Part shown: piece after piece, positions 50,301 through 62,300 of the stretch
How positions within the stretch are numbered: the stretch's first letter is position 1
Layout of the letters: every line of letters begins with the position of its first letter
Assembly: GCA_014526335.1 (NCBI GenBank)
Contig: JACTAT010000013.1
Span: 4,499,987 to 4,563,986 of the forward strand
Origin: Chrysaora quinquecirrha
Taxonomy: Eukaryota > Cnidaria > Scyphozoa > Semaeostomeae > Pelagiidae
Length of the DNA stretch: 64,000 bases
Reading direction: 5' to 3'
Translations under genes and position numbers: made by a program
The notes under the pieces: generated by a model
What the model was told of the DNA's origin: nothing
The model's database searches: none
What the model saw: the letters and a program-made list of their open reading frames with translations, nothing else

Positions 50301-53300
50301 TCCGTTACTAGACTTATTACACGAGTCGTAGTTATCGCTATCGAGTCTATGCTAGACGCTCAAACTACTCTGAGCAAGCAGTTGTAGGGTTGTTGTTGTT
50401 GCTGTTGCTACTGTTTGCGAAGAATGGGACTAATGTAATAAGTCTACTCCTTTGCGCCACTGAGACAACCTTGAGGTCGAGAGCTGAACTTTAGTGTCTT
50501 CAGTGTCGCTGCTAGACTAAATATTCGCCCACTTTTCACATTCCCATCTATCTTCACATTTTTCATTGCGCTCGTTTTGAATCAAATTTATAAGAAACCA
50601 ATGTGTCGACACTCTTGGTGGTACAATATACAATCTGTGATGATACTATCGAGTACCATATCGGCCAAAACGTCATTTTATCATTATTTCACTCTTTGCA
50701 TGTTTGCCTCGAATTGGTGTTTATTTGAACCAGATCCAGATGAAAGGATATGATTAGCCTCTTTTTACCCTTAATGTTGTGTTGGAGAAAGTGGGGCCAA
50801 AGATCGGAAAGATCTTAAGATGCTCAGACTGCAGGTCGAAGTGCTGTCTCATTTTACACCCTTGTTCTTTTCTCTACTCGTATCAGCTATTGCCTTGCCT
50901 TCCCGAGTTCTCTTTCAAACGTACACAAAATATCTAAGTGCTTCTATTTGTTCTAAATTCGTTTGAATCTTATGCATCCCTTATGGATTTGACGTGGAAT
51001 AGACATATGTTCGCGTGTTTTTTGTGTGTGAATAGATGCAACGCACAGGCTAATTACTCGAAGAAGAGTTATGGTGTTTTTCTATTCATCATCTGTTCTC
51101 CAGACATCACGATTCGGTGTTTTTCTGGTGTTTTTCTATCGTGCTTCGCTAGCTCTCAATTGAAAGTGACAGGATATGTCTACTTGATTCTTTGAGCTTC
51201 TGCCTTCAGGTACCTGTCTCGTGCGTCATCCAGTTGAAATGACGTATTTCCTTTATTATTGCCTCAATCAAAATATTATTTAGAAGTTGTATTGCTAATT
51301 TGTTTTCCTATACATCTTGGTGTTTTTATTTTAAAGCTCCATGCTGTTGATAAATAGCATTTAGAAAAGAAAAACATAGTTTTCTGACTCGTGCAATGGT
51401 TTGTTGTGAATTCATTTGTGAATTGATATACAGTTTGGCTTTTGCTAAAGTTGTTGTGGTTGCTAGACCGCAATTATCTTCAAAGGCACACTTTCTTGGT
51501 TTCTGTTGGCCGATCTTGCCTAGTCTTGTAAAAAAGAGATGGCCTATTACTATAGCCTGTTACCTCCGGTGAATTATTTTATTGTTCTTCTTTGCCCCCC
51601 GTACCACATCATGTCCCATCCATTAAGCTTGTGATCCCTTCGTACGATTTAATAAGGTTTATAACACAACTAACTACTTTAGCCTTTGTTTGGTTATGTC
51701 TTCGAGGCTGTTCTAGTCTGTGAGAATAATGTACAGCCGATCAAATTTGTGATACTATCTTTTTTTGGGGTTATGCAACTTTCCGCTACACCCCTAATTT
51801 AATTCTTTCTAGCTTTGCTATTGGTTAGCTTCATAAGGCAACTTTGCTTTTTAAGATAAGGATTCAGAAATCTTGTTGTCTGCGAGAACGTACTTCATCT
51901 AAACTCAGAAAAAAATCGTCTTTAGACTGATATAATTGCAAACCTGCATCCCCCCACCCTACAATGGCTCATCCATTCGGCCTTTTTGTCCGCTAGTTTT
52001 GATTTTTGATAGTGTCATTAGTGGGATAGTAGGTAGATAGTGAAGATAGCCGTGTTTAAGCTTAAGATTTAAATGTTTGCGGATTTCGCAAACAGGTACT
52101 GCAGATGAGTTATTAATCTTAAAACACTATGACACTATAAATCTTTGAGTGGTACCATTGCAACATTTGCCACTGTCACTGTTGCACATGGCTGTTGCAA
52201 CTTGAATCTCACGTCCTAGTGCCACGTTTTTTTTATAAGGAACCTTAACTCTGAGTTGAGGCTGGAGTTCCTTAATTTTTGAACAAAATGAGACTGAAGT
52301 CATTTTCTAACTTTAAGTATAAATGGAGTCTTTTTTGGAAGAACGATGGGAAATACATTGTTATTCTGCTATTTTTTTGCACAAGTCGTCTTGTTCTTCT
52401 AAAGAATACCATATTTTTGGAGTATAAGAAACCAGTTCTACCTGTGCCCTATTATCCAACAAGCAGTCTCTTTACTGTGCTCTTTGTCTTTCTATCGCAG
52501 CTGAAACAGCAAGATATCGATAATAATTTATTAATTTCTGGTTGTTCTACTGTCTTTTCCTGAAAATGGCCTTTGAAAGCACGTGTTTCATAAAAAACAT
52601 TGTGAATCAACGGGCAAAAGTACAAGCCTGTAGTCAAGCTGGTTATCTCAGATTCTCAGCTTAGAGACCCATTAGCCTTGTGAATAAGTTATTTTCTTTC
52701 CAGTATTATTGTATGTTGACATTGTGAGTTATATATTCGCATCTTCGAGTCTCCCTACCTCAAGGCCTAGTTCTTAAAGTTCCTTATTTTTGGACCTCTA
52801 TTGAGGCAATCGTAGTTAAAAAATTTCATTAATAGTTCCTTAATTTTAACTGCACATACAGTGGTCATAACAATAATAGAGACTAGAGACACTTGCATGT
52901 GAGCAAAGCTCGGGACTACTCAAGGAAACATTTGATACATGCTTAACGTACAATTTATGTAGTTTTCGACTGCAAATGAATGGAACCGGCTTTCTAATTC
53001 TTGATTATTTGCAGTGATAAAAGCATTCAACATTGAAAAGTTCCTTAATGATTTTCTCTTTAGTAGTATAAGCTCTTTAAATTTTCGGACCTTCTACATG
53101 CAGGTTCCTTATAAAGTGGTTCTTTATAAAAAACGTGTATAATAAAACAGGAAAGTGTACACATTCTCACTTGATAAGAGCATTTTAGGGATGTGTTTTA
53201 CTGGCGGTTTTTTCGAAATTTAAGGAAGGGTTTTGCCGAATCTGGCCAACTTTCATCAAATCTTTCGATTCTCCGCTGTTTTTAGATCGATTGGCCTACT

Positions 53301-56300
53301 TTTCGCCTATCATTGGGTGAAGCAATGGCCTCCAGTGGCCCGCTAAAAATTGACCAGTTTCTATTGTAATGTCAGTGATTAGCTATTTGCTTGAGCGCAA
53401 TACCCGAATCTCCCGCTGTTACCAGTGTCTGAGAATCGATAAAAAACAATCTCCCTTTAGCGGTTTTGTTTGTTCCCAATGTGGTTTTGATTCATTTAGT
53501 TCTCAATTCATTTTTCGATACCCTGTGGCTGCCACCAGTTTATCATGACAATGTTATCTCTTATTGTAGCAGTTAATGAAATATGTATTATTTTGAACGT
53601 TTTATCACTGGTTACGGGGTGTATTTTAAAGATGATGCTCTGTTTGTGGGGCTATCTTTTCAAAACCTTGCCCGGCTGTGGGTCTACCCTTGTGGGTCTA
53701 CCCAGCCAAGGTACATGTATACTCATCCCTCTATGGGAGTTAGCCCCCTCGACTTACCCTAGCCTTTTTATACCTCAGTTTAGATTTACAGATAACCTTT
53801 TATTTCTCAGTAGTCTAGACTTATTACCGGATATTGACTACATGCATTTTTTTATAAGGAAGTGCTTTATAAGGAAGGTAGTACTCGGATATGCAAAAAC
53901 TTAACGGATACCACTACTGGATCAGAGACTATTAAGGAATCTGATTTTATTAAAAATGATGAAGTCTCATCAGACATGTGTAAATACTTATTGTCAATGG
54001 TTTTTAATTAGTATTCATTTCTACTGGTCTTCTGACACCTTCATGTCCCTATATTACCTTTTCCCTAGGTTTATTTTTAAGAAACATTTTCAGTACTCAA
54101 AGTTGGCTATCAGTTAAGGAGTTTTCAGTACTGAGCCTGAGCCGAACTTCCTTATAAAAAATGCGTGTATTCTCTTATGTAGTTGTTTTTCCTTGCATAT
54201 TAATAATGTTCTCACACGTTAATCTAGTTGCCATATTTATTGGGTTATCTCTTACTTTCATCTTTAGGCCAAACCACCTGAGATTGACAGCGAAAAAATT
54301 GCTTTGGTTATATTTCTGCTTCGAGCTGTTTACGATCAAAGACAGAAAGTTCATCAGCACAACTTTCAGGGCATGGGCGTCAATGTAAGTAACGTAATTC
54401 CCAAATTTCTCTCAATCAACAAAAATTGTTTTTTTTTTTTGTTTTACAAGAATGTCTTAAATATAGGCAGAAGCTCGGGTGCAATTCAGGAAAATGTCAA
54501 GGCGAAGCACACACTTTTTATTTTGTAAGGAACCTACCTCCAGGACTAGTTTCAAAAGCTCCTCAGTTTTTGACCTTGTGGTACCGACAATTCACTTATA
54601 GTTCCTTAATCTTGAAACATGCTTGACGTATTTCAAACAATAAAAAGATATACTTGTTTTAGAGTTCAAGTACGACTTGGGTTGGCACGGTTAGGTCCTG
54701 GCCGACAGATTAAACATTGTTTGTGAAACATTTGAAGTTTGCCTGTCAAAAAAATGTTTGTCTGTTTGGCCATGCCGTAAAACACTGCAAAACATCTCTT
54801 GTCAAGCAATTTTTGTTTGCGTCAAGCAAAAAAAGTTTTGAATTATTTCAAAAACATTGTGCAACACATTAAGCTTATTTTTGCTTATCAAGCAATGTTT
54901 TGTGACGTGGCCAAACAATCAAACATTGCTTGTAAAGCAGATCTCAAAAGTTTGACCAACAAAGTTTGATCGTCTGTCCGGGTTCTTAGAACAGATCCGA
55001 CAGACTCTGGTGCTGTTGAAAGTAAAAGCCAAATGTACAATCAACTTCTTTCTTGATGGCTAATGATGGAAAATTATTAATACTGAATATGCTAAAGTGT
55101 ATTTTAACTATGATATTTACCTTGTATCTTCTGCATTGCTGATATGCTTGATTATAAGAAGATTATTAATGTTGTTTTCTTTATTTAGGCCGGTAGTAAT
55201 CATCATAGTCTGGAAGAAAGAGACCGATCTAGAAGCACATTTTTCGAAAAGGCCAAAAAGTCTCTCACGCACTCTTTTGATAATTTGCTTATGCGAAGGG
55301 TAATTTTTGCAAATATTTCAAACTGGGAATTCGTCTTTCAGACATCACTTTGAAATCAAGGCATTATGTATGATCAAGTTTCAGACATAATTTCGATTTA
55401 ATACTTATAATTTGAGATTTTTAGCTCTTTGAGATGATTTTTCGCACCAGAACCCTTTAAAAAAGATGGCTACAAACTCAAGCTAATGCCGAAATGGCCA
55501 CAGTGATCTCTACATGGATATGGTCTAGACTTATTACATTTCTTCTCCCCTTTGCATACAGCAGTGACAACTTTTCCAACAACAGCCCGCAACAACAACC
55601 CAACTGCCGTTTGCTGTGATATGCTCGTCCAGCGACTCGTATAATTAGCGATAATCACGACTCCGTCATCAGTCTAAATTTGATCCTTGACGAGGCTCAT
55701 GTTTATTTTATCTTTTTCGTGAGTTTTTTAGCTCTTATTTTTCCTTTTTTGTAGCAAAGAGCAAAAACATGTTTCCCTAATGATTCTCTGTCAGTGGACA
55801 CAGCAATATCAAGCACGGTAAGAAGCCTTGCAACTATTACCATTAATTAGTGATTTTTTACAAGTGACACACCACATTAGGGACTTCAACCTGGTCTGCA
55901 TCACCAGAGAGTAAACAACGTTTCTACTGAGCTATAGGGCTCAATGAAATCGCTGAGTAAAGCCCTGCCAAACGATTAAACATTGTTTGTCAAACATTTC
56001 GAGATTTGCTTGTTAAACACGGTAATTGACCGTTGAGACACATCACATTTTTTTGCTTGATAAAAGCAAAACATTTTTGAAGGGATTCTTCTTGTCTTGC
56101 AATGTTTCGTGACGTGACCAAACGGTCAAACATTGCCTGTAAAGCAAAATCTCAAATGTTTGACCAACAATGTTTAATCGTTTGGTCAGGGCCTAACACT
56201 ACAAGTCATACAGCCCAAAGCTCTCTCCCTTTTTGTGTTTCAAACATATTGTAATCTATGAAACGACATTTTACTGTAGCGGGGGAGTTTACTTGATACT

Positions 56301-59300
56301 GTAGTTCTTGTTGTCACAGGAGAAGTAAATTTCCAAAAAATAGAAATATTACCACAGGTGCCACAAAGATTTTTGGCAAGCAAAATAGTTTAAAAACATT
56401 TTTTCGTTTTTCTCTTAATTTTCTTTGTTATTTCACAGCTTACTGCCGATTCAAAACGATGTCTGTCCCCAAATTTACCGAGGTCTTCCAGTGAAGACAA
56501 TGTTTTGGAAAAAGAAAGACAGCGTAGCCGAACCTTCAATAGCTGTCCACCGACACCCGAGTTTCAAAGCCAAACCAAGTTCGTAATTCCCGAAAATGAG
56601 GCCGAATCAAAGCCCGAGGTTACAAAGCAAGACGAAAAATCAAACGAAAAAGAAAAGACAGAAAAACCGAGTTTAAAACGAAAAAGAAAAGTTTTGCGAG
56701 ACAAGGATCGTGGAGACAGGTAAATTGGAATTAGCTTTTGCAATCTTTTTCTGAATTAACATTTCTTTTGGCTTAAAAGTGACGTTTTGCTCAAGGAAGC
56801 TACTTTGCTCTTAGAGACCTATATTCCATGTGCCTGGTGATCATACAGACTGATTGATCTCAGGACGTTTTTAAGGAAGGCATGGATGGCCATGCTATTG
56901 TTTTTAGTTAAGTGGACAACAGGCTATTGTTTAAAACAATAGAATAGAATGGGGACTTAGGGGGACAAAGGCCCCAGTTAGTATATTAAAAGGGGCTTAT
57001 TCCCTTATTGATCTGATACTGCCTTATGAAGAGGCTTATGAAGGTGTTTAATTCAGGAAAGCCTAAATCAGAGGAGGTATTATTTTAGATGGTTCATAGA
57101 CAATACAAAGAGACATACAGAATGACGTAATAATGAACTCGAAACTCCAATCGAAAAAGGCAGCGATAACTCCAGATTTTGGGTTTCAACTGGAAGGCTT
57201 TATAGTATAGTGAAGACCCCCAGGAGGGCTTCATATCCCCTTAAAATGTCTCACCATCGAAGCATATTCGAGGGGGAGACTTATTAGAAATTCCTAGCTG
57301 AACAATGAGGGCTTTTTCAATAGGAGGTCATATTTGAAGGGGTCAGTGCGAGATATGTTATTATCTCTCCACCTCACAAAGCTTGTTCAGTTTAAGAACA
57401 ACCGTTCAGCTTCGCTCTCCCATGGACTTACTTCCTTATCCTGTGTTTTTTCTTTGTTTTCCAACACAACACGACAAGTTATTATTGTTTTCATATCACT
57501 GATTCTCATCTGGTACGGATGAATCTGAAAACGTTTTCAAAATGCGAGCGTTTAGGCAAGATTTGATTAATAGATGCGACTAATTAAACCAATATGCGTG
57601 ATCGTGCTATGATATATACGGAGGCTTGGCTTTACAGGCAGTTTTTTATAAGGAACCTTAACTCTGAGTTGAGGCTGGAGTTCCTTAATTTTTCAACAAA
57701 ATGAGGCTGAAGTTCCTTATGCTGTTCCTTTTCGTGAGATATGTTTGAATACTAATTTTTACAGCAAATTCATATAAACTTGCTTCATTTTCTAACTTTA
57801 AATATAAATGGAGTCTTTTTGGAAGAACGATGGGAAATACATTGTTATTCTGCTATATTTTTGCACAAATCGTCTTGTTCTTGAAAAAAATTATTCTTAG
57901 TTTTTCATCCGAGCCTCGGCAGTTCCTTAAGTTCCTTAATTGTTTGGGAATTTTCAGCCTCGAATTCCTTATAAAGGTGTTCCTTATAAAAAAAAACGTG
58001 TATTAGACCCCCGCTTTCAATCGTGTATATACGGTGCTTTTTTACAACGGCGACAGACACGCTCCCTTCAGCTTACTGTGTTATTATTTATGACGGCGAC
58101 TGACACGCTCCCTTCAGCGTACTATGTTATTATTTTTGACCGCGACGGACACGTTCCCTTCAGCGGACGGTGTTATCATTTATGACGGCGACGGACACGC
58201 TCCCTTCAGCGTACGGTGTTTTTTTTTTTACAACGGCGACAGACACGCTCCCTTCAGCGTACTGTGTTATTATTTTTGACAGCGACGGACACGCTCCCTT
58301 CAGCGTACGGTGTTTTTTTTTACAACGGCGGCAGACACGCTCCCTTCAGCGTACTGTGTTATTATTTTTGACGGCGACGGACACGCTCCCTTCAGCGTAC
58401 GGTGTTTTTTTTTTTTACAACGGCGACAGACACGCTCCCTTCAGCGTACTGTGTTATTATTCTTGACAGCGACGGACACGCTCCCTTCAGCGTACAGTGT
58501 TATTATTTATAACGGTGACAGACACGCTCCCTTCAGCGTACAGTGTTATTATTTATAACGGTGACAGACACGTTCCCTTCAGCGGACGGTGTTATCATTT
58601 ATGACGGCGACGGACACGCTCCCTTCAGCGTACGGTGTTTTTTTTACAACGGCGACAGACACGCTCCCTTCAGCGTACTGTGTTATTATTTTTGACAGCG
58701 ACGGACACGCTCCCTTCAGCGTACGGTGTTTTTTTTTACAACGGCGGCAGACACGCTCCCTTCAGCGTACTGTGTTATTATTTTTGACGGCGACGGACAC
58801 GCTCCCTTCAGCGTACGGTGTTTTTTTTTTTACAACGGCGACAGACACGCTCCCTTCAGCGTACTGTGTTATTATTTTTGACAGCGACGGACACGCTCCC
58901 TCCAGCGTACAGTGTTATTATTTATGACGGCGATAGACACGCTCCCTTCAGCGTACGGTGTTATTATTTTTGACGGTGGCAGACATTATTTATGACGGCG
59001 ACGGACACGCTCCCTTCAGCGTACTGTGTTATTATTTTTGACGGGGACGGACACGCTCCCTTCAGCGGACAGTGTTATCATTTATGACGGCGACGGACAC
59101 GCTCCCTTCAGCGTACTGTGTTATCATTTATGACGGCGACGGACACGCTCCCTTCAGCGTACAGTGTTATTATTTATAACGGTGAAAGACACGCTCCCTT
59201 CAGCGTACAGTGTTATCATTTATAACGGCGACGGACACGCTCCCTTCAGCGTACTGTGTTATCATTTATGACCGCGACGGACACGCTCCCTTCAGCGTAC

Positions 59301-62300
59301 GATGTTTTTTATAACGGTGGCAGACACGCTCCCTTCTATACTTCTACGAGTATACTAACATCATAGAAGTGTACAGTGTGAACGTTCTTTTAACTTCGTG
59401 CGTGTGGAGAAACATCTACAATGTCATGCTAAACGATATTTATGATGATCCTCGCAAGAATGAAACTTTTAAACTCTTAATTCTATTACTGCTCAATATC
59501 ATCCTGTTCTGAAGCATATAGTTGCCTGCCACTTACGTAGGTTATGTCTTATAGGTTTTTTCGGAGGTTAGTTCATGTCACTCCTACTGTAGTTCATAAA
59601 ATCTCTATGTTCAATTTTAGGAGTCCTAATAAGTGGGAAGGTTTAGAAAATTTCCAAAATTAATCGGATGGGTGACTACTGTTGGGAACTCTGTTTCCTT
59701 TTGATGCCCCTCCCCTCAATCTGACTAAAGTTGCCGTTTTCGAGTCACAACAGCTTTCATTTACTTCTGTAAAAAAAACTCATGTTTGGCATTCGGGAAA
59801 TGGGAAATGCAACGTAATTCTATTATGATAATTCTATTATAATTTTATGCAACATAATTGGCTCATAAAAATATTACATACCCACGTCCACACGTCCTGC
59901 CTTTAGAAAATTGAAACCGCAGACCGAAATCTATCCTTCTGCTGACTCACAGCTTGACAAGAAACCTCTGATAAAGAACCAAAGAAATCGTCCTTGTTTG
60001 TTGTTGTTTTGTTTATTTGTAAACAAAACTGGCCTTGTTCTGGGAAAGATCTGAGTTGATGTTTACTATAGGTATTTGTTTGAATAATTCGGTAAAGATA
60101 CAATGAGACAGTATATTTTTCAACGATTTTTAAATTTGATGTTCTGAAGGAAGTTGAAACAAAACGCTGTGGTAAGGGACTTTTCTCTCTTCCTTGTTTG
60201 TCTGTCTGTCTGCTTCTCTAGCGATTTAATTGTTTATTTTAGCAGATAAATGGCTATTTTACTTATTAGATAAGTAAATATTTACAATTTTGTTACTGAA
60301 CTGAAAAAATTAAGATAAGAAAAAATGTATTAGCGCTACTCAGGATTATGCATCTTGCACTTTCAGAAAGCAGAACATATCTCAGCTCTGATAAAGCATT
60401 TTTTCTGAGTTTTTCCGAGCCCTCAGACTTACGGAAACTTACGGAAGCTGTGGGCAGTTTGATCAGTGAAGCTAAAAATATGGAATATATTTTTATCATG
60501 TTTGTGAGTCTGCAGCCTTGTGCGTTTTAGGCTCGTTTTTTTTAGATTTAAATTTTTCACTAAAACTAGCATCTCAAATGACCTGCAAATATTTTCCGTT
60601 TTCTCGAACTTTGAACCTGAACCTAACATTAAATAAATGCCTGTTTTATTTTTCTTCTTCGTTAACTTGTAAACATTTTTTGAAGGAGCCGCAATCTTTT
60701 CCAGCTTGCCATCAAGAAGTGATTTTTTGCAGACCTTGCTTAGAAGACCCCCTAAGAAATTAGGAAACTCAACCTTGTCTCTCCAAACCTCCTTTGGGCT
60801 TCAAGAAGGGGAAGGCAAAGCGGGGGCTTTAATGTTTTTGAGAAGGATTTTGACTAATTTCATTAGGGCGGAACTTTCTACACTTTTCGATACCTTATAA
60901 AATTCAAGAAACCATTTAGACAACTTGTATACTGCCTTTAATAAACAAAAACTTGAATGAGTAAGTAAGTAATAATAAGTCGCAATCGGTAGTAATAAAT
61001 ATTGCAATCGCATCCTCTAAAGCAAGGAAATGGTCCCCGTTACCTAGGTTACTGGCTAGAAGACTCACTCACTTTATGCCGTGCATCGGCAAAATATTGT
61101 GGAGAGACGCCACTCAATAGAAGATTTCCATCCCTAGTCCCCATCCAGGTCCCCATTTAGACCTATTTAAATCGATTTTTTTTCGTTTTAGTGACCATCA
61201 ATGATCAAGAGAAAGCTCCTGACAAGAAGTTAGAACCAAGTGCGTTAGCAAGGGCAAGATGGCAGAAAGCGATTCAAGAGCAAATTATATTGATCAGAAT
61301 GGAGAAAGAAAACAAGAACTTGGCTGGTATGTAATGCCCACAATCATTTCTGCATTTTATAAAGAGTAGACCTGCTTAAATTGTGATTCTCGTATGGTAT
61401 TTTATGTCTCATATATCCAATAACTTCGACATGGCTGTCTAGAAAAGGGAAAATGGGGAACGAAGAATGGAACGGGAAATGAAGCGGGGAACGGAACGGG
61501 GAAAGGACATTGAAATTGAAATCGAATGAAGAGATGTTCAAGTCCTGTGAAGAACATTTTTGACAACTCTATATAATGTGCAGGTTAGCTTCAAAGTCAT
61601 CCCTTCCGAGGTTTGTAAATAAATTAGACCCTGACATTGGAAATATTTGGTAGTACTTTGACAATCGTTGTTTTGAAATTTCAGCAGTGTGACAGTTGCC
61701 AAACCTGCCTCCCCTCTCCCCAGTAGCAGTACTGAAGGGCAAAATGCTAATAAATTGGATCCATTTATCGTATTAAATGATGTAAGATATATAGCATTGT
61801 ACTTTTACATGCTTGTGCTTGCTAATTGCACTGTTTGCTGTTCAAGGCTGTCAATATATAGCCTTATGAGAATCTGAATGGTGCTGCTTCGAGCTCATGT
61901 CTACTCTTCAGTAAGTGCATTTTTATAATTACAGCCAAGATCAGTGCAACAGAAACAAGACGACAGAAATTGCATTACGAAGTTTTACATTCCTGCAGTG
62001 CTGATGCAGCAACGGTGTGGGATGAGTTATTAGCGAGAAATTGGAAGGATAGGGTTGATGTTAACGTCATTATGTCTGCAGTTAAGGCCGGTAAGTATTT
62101 TTCATTTGTTGGCGACTGTATTTTCCCGTTCTTCCCTTTGTTTTTTTGAGGCTGACAATCAGAGCATCTCCTAGCCTTTGTTGGCCAGACGTGCTTAATG
62201 CGGACATGGCCTAACTAGAAAATAGTGAAAAAGCTTCTTAATTATTCGGAACACAATGTAAATTCTGAGAACTAATGACCTGGCCAAACGATCAAACATT

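Noticed and set aside
57940..58927. Long open frames repeating DTLPSAY, DGHAPFSV and RRQTRSLQ
   Set aside because: They are the three forward frames of one minisatellite unit. Openness in all frames reflects unit composition, not coding.
61684..61781. Exon-like segment with acceptor and GTAAGA donor (TVAKPASPLPSSSTEG)
   Set aside because: Neither phase fits between the exons ending 61326 and starting 61935. Joining it gives a stop at once or shifts the next exon, whereas the direct join matches the RabGAP family.
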